Below are positions 24,801 to 35,299 of a stretch of 64,000 nt of DNA, piece by piece (the first letter of the stretch is position 1; each line of letters opens with the position of its first letter). Both the position numbers and the translations under genes were made by a program. The stretch covers positions 2,170,001 through 2,234,000 of the forward strand of contig OX365948.1 of the NCBI GenBank assembly GCA_947247005.1, written 5' to 3'. The notes under the pieces are model-generated. The model was given only the letters and a program-made list of their open reading frames with translations. It was not told the DNA's origin and made no database searches. This stretch comes from Spisula solida. Its lineage: Eukaryota; Mollusca; Bivalvia; Venerida; Mactridae.

Positions 24801-27800
24801 TTGTTAATTGAAATTTTAGTAGACCAAATAAGACTTGGACACGTTCTGTACAATACAGGATTAACAATTATTATTTTTTACCGAGTACTCGAATACTGAT
24901 TTTGATATTCGACAATCGGACCTTTGAACGAGTACTCGGGTACTCGTTGCCATCCCTAATCATAATCAACACTATTACTGGTATAAATTATGAGACATTA
25001 GCACACAGGTGTATTAGTAACTTGTCTTATGTGGACAGACACAGTTACAGGCATAAACAAACATGCATAATAGGCAAATACACCTGACCACTGCCATTAA
25101 AGTTACACTATTGTCCATGCACAGTTATGACAGTGCAAACAAATAACACAGCAACTGCAGGAATCAGACAGTACAAAAAGTAATGGACCCTCTTTCAAAA
25201 TCATCATTTTCGATGAACCAACCCATTGGCAAAACACAATTTTCGATGTTCCAAAACTAGAGCAGAAATAACCTTAACTGTCTCCTTGCAAAAGCATCAG
25301 TTTTGAGTATATCAGACTGTGTCTAAACACTTCTAATTCTAATGTTTCAGGTCCCTAATCTAAATCAGCAATCAGAGAAACATGACCTTGTTTAAATTGG
25401 TTAAAACTTGACTCACCTGGATTTATAACTTGATCTTCCTCACTGAACGATATATGCATAGCTCGATGTTTTCTTTTCAATGGATTTTTAACATCTTTGT
25501 TTTCTGTAAGAGGCATACTTCGTCGATTGTGGGCCGTGTTAAATTCCGTGAGATTCTGGGGAAGAAAAAATACACAAAGTAAAAGATTGCCTCAGATTGC
25601 TTTAAAAGAAAGCTGACTGGCAAATAAAGGCTGGCTCGTCATTTTAATGTAACAATCTTGAAAATGAGTTAGTCACAAATGTGTTTCGGGTGCCATTAGC
25701 ACACATTCCTAAACCAAAACTCAGTTCAAACTTAATGTTCTATAGTCATTAATCGCCTTATGGAATTACAAATGACCATAACTTTGTCAATCCTTTTAAT
25801 TTTTTTCATCAAATAACTTTTGTTTTCTACAAAAAAGTTCATTCTTCTAATACAGCAAATCTGGATTTCCTGAATTTTAGGACCCCAAAGGATTAGAAAG
25901 ATCAAAGTGCCTTACATCGAGTTCTGTTTCATTCTCGGGTAGACCGAGGAGATTAGCATCTGTATCTCCCTGTTTCTCCTGTTCATCACCCTGTCCTAAA
26001 TTCTGTGGTCGTTCTCTTATCACATATATCCGAGTAGATGCACCAAAGTGAATCTCACTGTCAATAGGTATTTGTTGTGGTTTTCTTGATTCTAATCGTA
26101 TATGTCCAATATAAGTACCATGAGCTGAAAGTAAGTATATGCATTCTTATCATTTAGATGCAATTTTATCGTAATTCATATCATAACTTGGGAACTTAAA
26201 AGCCAATTTTGACACATTTTGTAGACATTTAAGATTAAATAGCAAAGAGCAGTTACACGAGAGTACAGATTAGCAACCCAGGCTAAAGGTGATTCTGTAA
26301 CACCTTTGTAATACTGGTAACTTTTTTCAAGAATACAATATTACTCGTCTATACTGAGTCTATACAGCCCTTAACTTTGCATGGCGCCATGTGCTTGACA
26401 AGTTATTAAATACAAAGGACAAGGTTCACAAATGGCTAAATTTTTTGGGTTTTGTAAACAATAGGGCCCTAGGTCGCTCACCTGTGCACATTGATCCAGT
26501 AGAACCATATTTTTCATGTTTTTAAAAAAGTTTTTCTTATCGCATGGATTATAATTCTTTTAGCTCTTTTTAGAAAGGATAGCCCAAGTAACATTGTTAC
26601 CCATTTAACATAAAATACCAGTACTTTTAAAAAGATTTTGCTATAGTGTATAGGGGAAACAGGCCCCACCCACTTGCGGCCATGTTCTTTGACGAAACGC
26701 GATAAAAATGTCAATTTTGTAGAGGGTCACCCAACAACTATTTCTGTACAATTATTTTGAAATCTGGCCAGCGGTTGATTTTTTATGATTACAATTCATT
26801 TAGCTATTTTTAGAAAGGACCACCCAAGGAACATTCCTGTGAAGTTTGGTTGAAATTGGTCATGTGGTTTAGGAGAAGATGTCGTTTGAATGAATTGTTG
26901 ACGCACGGACGTTCTCACTGACTTGACGTTGTGGGGTTTTCTTTTGTTCTTTCTTTTGTTTGTAAAACCCCATAAGCAACATTTTACACCCCGTACGCAA
27001 CAGAATGAATAGAATCTAAATATAGTCTATTGTTCCACACCCAGAACTACAAGTGGGTGCGTATGGACGGACTGACGACAGACGAAGAGTGATCACAATA
27101 GCTCACCTTGTCACTATAAGACAGGTTAACTAACAAGAGGGCCCAAAGGGCTCTAGGTCGCTCACCTGTCAAACTTGACCTAGATTATGTTGAGATGATC
27201 ATTGTGACCAAGTTTCGTGAAGATCAGGCCAAACCTGTGACCTCTAGTGACTACACAAGGTTTTTCTATTATTTGACCTTGTGACCTTGTTTTTGACCCC
27301 GGATGACCCAATATCGAACTTACCTAGATTTTGTTGTGATGATCATTGTGAACAAGTTTCGTAAAGATCAGGCAAAAACTGTGCCTCTAGTGACTACACA
27401 AAGTTTTTCTATGATTTGACCTTGTGACCTAGTTTTTGACCCCGGATGACCCAATATCAAACTTGACCTAGATTTTGTGGAGATGATCATTGTGATCAAG
27501 TTTCGTAAAGATTAGACCAAAATTGTGACCTCTAGTGATTATGCAAGGTTTTTCTATGATTTGACCTTGTGACCTAGTTTTTTACCCCAGATGACCCAAT
27601 ATCGAACTTGACCTAAATTTTGTTGAGATGATCATTGTGACTAAGTTTCATAAAGATAAGGTTGAAATTGTGATCTCTAGTGACTACACAAGGTTTTTCT
27701 ATGATTTGACCTTGTGACCTAGTTTTTGACCCCGGATGACCCAATATCGAACTTAACCTAGATTTTGTTGGGATGTTCATTGTGACCAAGTTTCATAAAG

Positions 27801-30800
27801 ATAAGGTCGAAACTATGACCTCTAGGGACTATACAAGGTTTTTCTATGATTTGACCTTGTGACATAGTTTTTGACCCCGGATGACCCAATATCAACTTGA
27901 CCTAGGTTTTGTTGAGATGATCATTGTGACTAAGTTTCATAAAGATAAGGTTGAAATTGTGATCTCTAGTGACTACACAAGGTTTTTCTATGATTTGACC
28001 TTGTGACCTAGTTTTTGACCCCGGATGACCCAATATCGAACTTTACCTAGATTTTGTTGAGATGATCATTATGACCAAGTTTCATAAAGATTAAGTCAAA
28101 ATTATGACCTCTAGTGACTACACAAGGTTTTTCTATGATTTGACCTAGTGACCTAGTTTTTGACCCCAGATGACCCAATATCAAACTTGGCCTAGATTTT
28201 GTTGAGATGATTATTGTGACCAAGTTTCATAAAGATTAGGCTAAAATTGTGACCTCTAATGTCTACACAAGCAAATTGTTGACGACGGACGGATGAAGAG
28301 TGATCACAAAAGCTCACTCTGTCACTTTGTGACAGGTGAGCTAACTAGAGTAGAGAGTAGAATATGTGCTATATTTCTAATATTTAACTATACACTGCTT
28401 CGAAAAAGATTAAGCATGCTTATCCCAAGTTTCCTGTTAATCTGCTGACTGCAGTATTTTAACAACATGGGGGAACTGATTTTGTAGAGACGATCACTTC
28501 GGGGTAAAAATCTAATTTTTAAGATTTCATTCCTGAGAATGACACTTTATGATGATCCCTACTTAAAGCAGCTGCTTGAGATGGGCCAGATAAAATACTT
28601 ACTGCTCCCTAAATCAACCAGAAAGGGCCTGGATAAATGTTTGTGCCAAATTAATGCTGTATGAACCCTGGAACACGAGGCATGATCTATACAGAAGTCA
28701 CACATTTGTTTGTTTCTTCCAAAGAAATAACATTTTTTCTCATCCACCATTAATTTCTGAAAACAAATCAAGACAAGTTATGTGTATGGTGCACTACTTC
28801 CCAGTACCAAAGAGCTGCTAGAGTAATGAGTCATGACCAATGTCTTGAATACATGGGAAACAAATTTCAATACACTCATGACAAACATAATCAGTGCAAA
28901 ATATTCTTCATGTTCCAAAAACCAAAAATTGAATTCTCAAGGAAATCCTTTTCTTACTCTGTTGCAAAACTGGAATAATCTGCCAAAATCAGTGCAAACT
29001 GCTAGGACACTTTCTTCATTTAAAAGCAATTTTTTAAAGTGGAAATTTACTGGTATTTCATAATTATTGCGAATACATTTATACAAAAAAATATAATAAC
29101 AAAATTGTTGTTTATGACTGTTAACACCCAAACATCTGATTCAGGTGTTAGTACGCTTACTTGTACTTGTGTAGTTTGAATTATGTATAGTTGTAAATAC
29201 TGTCATTGTATCAACTTGTACATACAAGGGGTGTTCGATATGTATTGCCACTGTCCTTGGCATTTTTCTATGACAATTTTTAGAAAGATTCAATACTCGA
29301 GTACACTGGCCTTATGTTCATTTTAAGCTAAATTTGTGTCATCTTTGCAGTAGTTGTTTAGATAAGTAAATGTCGGTATTCGTTAAACTGCAACATACGA
29401 TACGATAACTGGATCCTTATATTTCCATCAGAACTTTAAATCAAAATGAAATTTAAAGCGACAGTTATTCGCAAAAAGTCGCAGTGTCTATTACTAGCCC
29501 TTTGAAAGGACAACAGAAACAACAGTCCGGTAATTATTTTTAATGATTTTTTTCACGAAATATTGCGGAGTCTTGATGGTTCCAGAATTGTAAAAAGATT
29601 TAAAGATATCAACGAAATTTCTTATTTGTGAACCAAGTGACAATACATATCGAACTCCCCTCGTATATCTCTATTGTTATTGTGGACCATAATGATAATT
29701 GGTTTGCCAATTATGTAATCCACAGAAAATGAAGACGTTAGTATTTTTATTAATACATATGATAAAGTGTAAGTGAAGATGTAGATGAACAAATAACACA
29801 ATAGAAAACTCCTGTATATCCTGCTGATACATTCATCTGTAGTTATAATATAGCACTTGTAGGAATGAATCTCAACATGAATTCTCTTGTAAGAGGTAAG
29901 CATGACATTCAACTGTTCTAGTGCAAGTTAAATACTTTGTATATAATATTAGTATGATCAGCATCACATCACACAATACTGAAAGAATATTCATTAACAT
30001 TTTGACCAAATATGGCACCAATAATTACCTGGTACTCCAATCAATTACTTCCAATCATTGGAGATTCACAGTGTAATAGAGTGTCAATGTTCAGTTATTT
30101 GACATAATCGCAATTTAGTACTGTTACAATTCTTTTGAAATATAACAATTACGAGGAACACCCTCAACATCAGGGGTCCTACTGAGACAAGCAACACCCT
30201 CAACATCAGGGGTCCTACTGAGACAAGCAACACCCTCAACATAAGGGGTCCTACTGAAACAAGCAACACCCTCAACATCAGGGGTCCTACTGAGACGAGC
30301 AACACCCTCAACATCAGGGGTCCTACTGAGAAAAAAATCCCTATCTTGAAAATGAGTCCCTAGTGTGTTTTGGGTGCCATTAACACACATCACTACAGCA
30401 GAGCGCATTTTATAATAGTATTAAAATAAAGACCTAATTTCAATTTTCAAAGATAGTTTTAAAGTTATAATTTAGCTTATGAAACGTCAAACAACCATAA
30501 CTTTGTCAATTTTTGAATTTTTTCATCAAATAACTTTTATTTTTTACAGAAAAGTTTATTCTATATAGTGCAGTTGCAGAGTTGTAGGACCCCTTCAACA
30601 TACTGCCAAAGTTAAATAAATGCCAGGTAAATATTGTTCGATGACAATAATAATAATTTTAAAAAGTCAAGAAACCTGGTTTTCAAGCAAGGTCCATAAA
30701 TCTGCTGATATTTGAAAACCTGAGATGCTCAATTTCACACACTGACTAACATAATAATTCCTTGTTTCACAACAATACCATAAAGTTCTACAAAGTACTT

Positions 30801-33800
30801 TCAGAAATATGTGTGAAAGCATCAATATTGATGCCTGCCCAACTGCCTATTGAATTTGATATTAGCTAGTGTAATATGAAAGCAATAATTTTGTCCTTCT
30901 AATTTACAACAAGAGGGCCATGATGGCCCTGAATCGCTCACCTGAATCACCTAGCTCATGATATTTTTATACATGAAACTGTAGTCTCTTAAAGAAGACA
31001 AGTGCCCTAAATTTGAGAAAGGACCTTATTAGGATGCTACAGACCAAATTTTATGAAGATCCATCAACGATTCAGGAGAAGAAGTCTTTTAAAAAAAATT
31101 CTATATACAGTAAAACCTCGTTATCTCGAGGACCCATCGGGACAAGCCAAACGCTCGAGTTAAGCCAGGTGCTCGAAATATCCGAAGTCTATGATGAATT
31201 GTTGTTATGACTAAGTTTAACTGTGTTTACAATGAAAACACGTATGATACATGTATTTGGTTGTAACTACGAATATTGTCATTGTTTATCAAGTCTATAC
31301 GCAATTTGAATCGTGTGGACATTTGCCGAATTCAACAAATTGCATATGAAAGTCGTAATGAATCCTTTAACATTAAATATCAAACTCCATTTAACGGTTG
31401 TAATAAAAGTTCGCATCGGCAAAAAGATAACATTACCCAAAGCGCAAGATAGATCCTACATGTTTGAACAAACACCCACGCACAAAAATCGCACGTGATA
31501 AAATAAAACCCGGATGCAAAGTCGATCCAGTTTTCAGCACAGGGATACGGCTCATTGAGTAAAAAACATGCACTATATTATCTATGATAATTTAGTTACA
31601 TGTAGGACATGATGTTTAGCTGAATGAGTTATATCCCTGTGGTTTCCAATTGAAACACGCGCGACAATTTGGAGACATCAAACGCGGCGGTCTTTCGACT
31701 GACTTCAAACGCGCCGCACATCAAAGAAATTGCCGGTACAGTTGGGAGAAGTGTTACGTCAGAGTTCCATACCGCGGTATGAATTGGCCAATCTGCGCAT
31801 AGTGTTGATTCAATTGACATTTAATTTGCTACTTTACAAAGTCGACGAATTTTTTATTCTTCAGGGTTGTTCGATAAGAATTGGATTTAATTGCGGACTT
31901 GAATTACTTCATTCATTCAGTATCGGACACGTGAAATTGCACTGTACGTAAGCTTACGTTCGCAGGTTTTCATGAAAAACGGGATATGAAAAAGTTTTGA
32001 AATGATTTTGACTTGCAGTTTTATAACGAATTGAGCCTAAATATTTAAGATTCTACATGTACGTCGGTTTATCTTACGATAATTAAAAGTCTGTGCGAGT
32101 CAGTACGTTCGAAGCAACGATGTTGCATTTAATAATTCTAGTTCTCGTATGTGTTAAAGTTCCCAATTGTGGCCTATTGAACTTGTCCTGAAATGTATGT
32201 GTTGTTTAAATCACGCTCATTAATTAAATATCTTCTACTTCGTGTTTAATGTAACGAATCGAAAATACGGAAATCAATTTAAGTGTTAGGGATTACGCTA
32301 TTGTCATAAAATGTGATTATCACGATATGTGAAAAATACGGACCGTAACAAAACTTAGTATGACATTTTTCAGAGGTGTGAAATTTCGCTCGGATGATGC
32401 CTCGAGATAAGGTTATCGTTATCGTTGAAAATTGTTGATTGGACGGACACCTGCGCTCGAAATAGACCGGATGCTCGTAATAACTTTACTCGAGTTAGAG
32501 GGATAAATTTATGTACAATATAGAGCAAATTCGTCGGGACTTTGAAATTTGCTCGAATTAGGCCGGTTGCTCGAATAATCGCTGCTCGTATTACCGAGGT
32601 TTTACTGTATCTCTTATGTAAAATTAAGGGAGGCACAGGGTGGGGCCAATATTGACCCAGGGGTCATGATTTGAGCAATCTCGGTAAAGGTCCACCAGAC
32701 AATGCTACTAGCAAAATATCTAAGCTCTATGACTTGTGGTTCCAGAGAAGATTTTTTAAGTTTTTCTATATATTTCTTATATAAAATTATGAGATGTCAT
32801 GGGTGGGGCCAATATTGACCCGGGGGTCACAATTTGAGCAATCTTGGTAGAGGTCCACTAGACGATGCCACATGCTAAATATCTAAGCTCTATGCCTTGT
32901 GGTTCCAGGGAAGAAGATTTTTTAAAAGTTTTTTCTATATATCTCTTTTTTATAAAATTAAGGGACCCCCGGGATGGGGCCAATATTGACCGGGGGTCAT
33001 GATTTGAGCAATCTTGGTAAAGGTCCACTACGCAATGCTACATGCTAAATATCTAAGCTCTATGCCTTGTGGTTTCTTAGAAGAAGATTTCTAAAAGGTT
33101 TTGTTACCTGGTTGTACCTGGTTGCCATGGCAACCAGAGTTCTAGATGGATCAACTTTATTTGAGCACTTTGTAAATCCCCCTATGTAAGGAACATCCAT
33201 ACAAAATTTCATCAATATTGGTCAAACGGTTTCAGAGGAGATGTCATTTGAAAGTGTGGACGGACGAGGGACGTATGAATGTGATCACAATAGCTCACCT
33301 TGAGCACTTCGTGCTCAGGTGAGCTAAAAAACAGACTAAAAATACATGTGCGGAGGAGGAAAATCACAGCATTAGACTTGTTATCTTACTGCCATGAATG
33401 GTATCCACAGTTATATTATAGCACTATCACAGCAAATAACAAGAATGTCTCTCTTGTAATCCAATATCTGAAGTGCATAAGGACACTATGGAAACATTTG
33501 TGTTATAAAAAATCAGAATCAAGTCTTATTTATGTTAGAAATTAGCATTAACATGTTCTAGCTTTGTCAGATAAGAACATAACAAAATATCTATTTTTCT
33601 CTGGAAAACAATATAAATATTTGAGTAGGGGCAATTTTTTTGGTTAGGTAGGTAAAAGTCAAACAAACCATATTTTAATTTAGGCCTCATTATAAAACGT
33701 CTTTCTCTTGGGACTTCCAAAATCTCGAATGCTAGATATTATTATACTTAGATAGGTGATATCATATTTAAAGGTTATTTACTCATATACATACATAAGG

Positions 33801-33929
33801 ACTGATTCTATAAATTACAGACACAATTTATAAATTATAATCAACATTTGATAAAAGAAAGTATGTACCTGAACAAGCTTGCCATCTTTCGTGACATCTA
33901 AATGCAGTCCAGGTGCTGGTTTTCCAGCC
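21877..33929 (-). CDS. PPP1R8: NIPP1, nuclear inhibitor of protein phosphatase 1; six exons seen, first coding exon missing
   Basis: PPP1R8 encodes NIPP1, a nuclear scaffold that binds and restrains PP1 and docks phosphorylated splicing factors through an FHA domain. Exons in transcript order on the minus strand: 33929-33869, 28756-28603, 26124-25916, 25555-25417, 22906-22842, 22206-21877. All are GT-AG with matching phases and give 318 residues plus TGA; human is 351. The FHA domain shows FGRN, CSRVH and THGTYIGHIRLE, followed by KPQQIPIDS and FGASTR. The PP1-docking RVTF site of human is HISF here, inside FSEED. EDVDPSIGKFRNMV and the C-terminal PKKKKYAKEAWPGKKPT are strongly conserved. The upstream exon should end in TG of a Trp codon; I could not find it, so the annotated 5' end is partial. 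Introns are packed with transposons. Confidence 0.93.
22945..24958. mobile_element. hAT-like transposon with perfect 8-bp target duplication
   Basis: The ends are inverted repeats, TAGAGATGGCAACGAGTAC and the complement GTACTCGTTGCCATCCCTA. The direct repeat ATCATAAT flanks both sides (22937-22944 and 24959-24966), diagnostic of a hAT insertion. GAGTACTCGGGTACTCG motifs fill both subterminal regions. A second element at 23167 is nested inside. No transposase is seen. It lies in a PPP1R8 intron. Confidence 0.9.
23167..24421 (+). mobile_element. Composite tandem-array element with terminal hairpins (copy B), nested in a hAT
   Basis: It starts ACAAG followed by the hairpin AGGGCCCAAAGGGCCCT and GTCGCTCACCTG. 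About eight units of 144-145 bp follow, each with TTGACCTAGATTTTGTTGAG and GTGACCTCTAGTGACTACAC. It then has a GACGGACGGACGGACGG tract and ends in the hairpin AGCTCACT...AGTGAGCT-like arms with GTCAC/GTGAC at 24385-24416, then AAAA. No coding frame. Confidence 0.9.
25640..25885 (-). repeat. Dispersed repeat related to the CAGGGG-ended element at 5576
   Basis: It shares GTGCCATTAGCACACAT and CCATAACTTTGTCAA with the 5576-5825 element, in inverted orientation, and ends near the PPP1R8 exon at 25916. Ends are eroded. Confidence 0.5.
26461..27130 (+). mobile_element. Composite element of the terminal-hairpin family, decayed (copy F)
   Basis: It begins in the middle of the head hairpin (GGGCCCTAGGTCGCTCACCTG region) and ends at 27100-27130 with the tail hairpin AGCTCACCTTGTCACTATAAG. 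The interior is not the 145-bp array: it holds TTTAGCTATTTTTAGAAAGG-type units twice. It is followed head to tail by copy C. Confidence 0.75.
27133..28345 (+). mobile_element. Composite tandem-array element with terminal hairpins (copy C)
   Basis: Head ACAAG plus AGGGCCCAAAGGGCTCT, then about eight units of roughly 145 bp closely related to those of copy B, a GACGACGGACGG tract and the tail hairpin at 28311-28342 with GTCAC/GTGAC arms. It lies in a PPP1R8 intron and ends 260 bp before an exon. Confidence 0.9.
28785..29063 (+). pseudogene. 3' end of a LINE ORF2 (5'-truncated)
   Basis: On the + strand the translation includes QRAARVM and, from 28970, NWNNLPKSVQTARTLSSFK. These match the QxRAARVI and WNxLP...FK pattern found at the C-terminus of CR1/L2/Jockey-type reverse transcriptase proteins. 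The reverse transcriptase itself is absent, as expected of a 5'-truncated copy. It is antisense within a PPP1R8 intron. Confidence 0.65.
29225..29663. mobile_element. Mariner-like MITE
   Basis: Inverted ends starting CAAGGGGTGTTCGATATG (left) and CGAGGGGAGTTCGATATG (right, complemented) with TA on both sides. It is 439 bp long with no transposase frame. PPP1R8 intron. Confidence 0.85.
30156..30330 (-). repeat. 36-bp minisatellite in a PPP1R8 intron
   Basis: Five copies of a 36-bp unit (CAACACCCTCAACATCAGGG plus GTCCTACTGAGACAAG). The unit contains CAGGGGTCCTACTGAG, the terminus of the dispersed CAGGGG element, so the array appears to have grown from that element's end. Confidence 0.9.
30350..30600 (-). 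repeat. Dispersed repeat of the CAGGGG-ended family
   Basis: It carries GTGCCATTAACACACAT, CCATAACTTTGTCAA and GTAGGACCCC in the order seen, inverted, at 5576-5825. It adjoins the 36-bp minisatellite. Confidence 0.55.
30909..33330 (+). mobile_element. Composite tandem-array element with terminal hairpins (copy D), interrupted
   Basis: Head ACAAG plus the hairpin AGGGCCATGATGGCCCT and ATCGCTCACCTG. Tail: GTGATCACAATAGCTCACC, a hairpin with GAGCAC/GTGCTC arms (33292-33325), then GAGCTAAAAA. The internal array differs from copies B and C: three to four units of roughly 170-190 bp with GGGGCCAATATTGACC and CTAAGCTCTATG. A 1.5-kb element is inserted at 31108. Confidence 0.85.
31108..32607. mobile_element. 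Pogo/Tigger-like non-autonomous transposon nested in copy D
   Basis: Terminal inverted repeats CAGTAAAACCTCG at both ends, flanked by TA (31106-31107 and 32608-32609). Removing it restores the TTCTATATCTCTTATGTAAA phrase of the host array. Subterminal CTCGAGTTA/CTCGAAAT motifs repeat at both ends. The short interior frames are not a recognisable transposase. Confidence 0.88.
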
Positions 33930-33930
33930 C

Positions 33931-34665
33931 TAAAAGATATAAAATTAAGAGATAATACTTACAGTTACTTTCATAATTATGGTATTGATGCAATTTGTTG
34001 TATGTAAAACATAATAAGAGGGTTCATGATCTGTCGTAGTACAAGTGTATGCAGAGTTCAGTTGCATACCCCTATGGTGATCTAAATAATCATTTACAGT
34101 AACTGATTCACGGGCCGGGATTTAAAATTTCGTATTACCCACGTCGATTAATTGCTGTACGCGCAAGTTGGCCGAATTTCGATCTCATTGAGTAGGATCT
34201 AAAAACGTTTTTGGCATACATTCTGTTCCCTTCTTTAAATCGGTGATTCCGTGATATGATACTAATATCGCATGGAAATTACTTTCGTTTTCGGATAGTG
34301 CTAAAACTCGCGCACCGTCCGTACCGTTGTGCAAGAGAAATTCGATGAGAAAATCGTATTTTTTATGTTTTACATCGTACAATTAAACAGTAAAGGAATG
34401 CTGTCAAAAGAATAAACATTTAACTACTATGATGTTAGTGAATTGAAAGAACAATCAGAGTTGATTATTTAAGTGTTGATTATACTACAAGTAGATCAAT
34501 ATTTTGGCATAGGGCATTTGTCTGTTTAAATGTTTTGTGATCATTTAGAAATCTATGCTTCATTTTTTTACAATTTTTCTTTTCCTTTTAATGAAAAGGT
34601 ATATTTGCTTACTGGAGAAACACCACAATTTCTGTCAGGAAACACAGGAGATGCCATAAGCAGAC
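33931..34665. other. PPP1R8 first intron or upstream region, nothing certain
   Basis: A minus-strand open frame of 65 codons at 34382-34185 has no recognised similarity. No exon ending with the expected Trp codon and a donor could be assigned, so the first PPP1R8 exon may lie far to the right. Confidence 0.35.
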
Positions 34666-34669
34666 ACTA

Positions 34670-34800
34670 AAACTTCAAAACTTTCTTGGGGGAGGACCCC
34701 CAATCCCGCCTCAGCCGGGCGGGGGACACCCCCTCCCGAACCCTCCCCCAAAGTGCCCTATTCACAAAGTTGCACCCTGCCCTTTTTAAATCCTAGCTGG
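34670..34800. repeat. G/C-rich dispersed repeat fragment
   Basis: CTTGGGGGAGGACCCCCAATC...GGGCGGGGGACACCCCC...CTCCCCCAAAGTG: alternating G and C runs in otherwise AT-rich DNA. Likely the remnant of a repeat; the G runs could form a quadruplex. Confidence 0.45.
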
Positions 34801-35299
34801 AGCACTGACAGTTTCTGACAACAATTCAAGAAATACAGCCTTTATTACATTTAAGAATATTATATTAAAACTTGGATGTAATCCAAGTTACATTGTTACA
34901 AATTGTTATGGCTTTAGTTTTCTGCTCATTTGTGTGTTTTCACAGTAAGTTAGTAAAAAACTTAGTTGGGTAAAAAAATGGTACCATGCACATCAAAACG
35001 TGTACATGCAGTGTTCCTACACAAATTTATTCTAGGGGGTAAACTTACCCCCTCAGCCTCGATACGAAAGATGGGGACATTACCTTTTTGGGGGCATGAA
35101 ATTAGGAAAGTTTGGGGCAAGAAAATAGTCTATCTATCCAAACGTTCAAGGACCGTGACGTTAGTCTGTTTTGCGAATCCTTTAGACAGAACAGGCCACC
35201 CTTTTTAAAGTAAAAAGAGAATATGTGGTAGTCTGCTGCTTAGCTATTTACCAGGCCGGCCATAATTAATTCATGCAAAAGCCTGAGATTCTAGCACAC

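Noticed and set aside
30084..30408. Repetitive frames on the minus strand (MLRVLLVSVGPL units)
   Set aside because: Translation of the 36-bp minisatellite, whose length is a multiple of three. No gene context.
31013..31951. Several 60-70-codon frames as possible transposase pieces
   Set aside because: They share no recognisable DDE or DNA-binding motif and cross the boundary of the nested element.
34185..34382. 65-codon minus-strand frame considered as PPP1R8 exon 1
   Set aside because: It does not end in the required split Trp codon and shares no residues with the NIPP1 N-terminus; a stop lies between it and the candidate donor at 34137.
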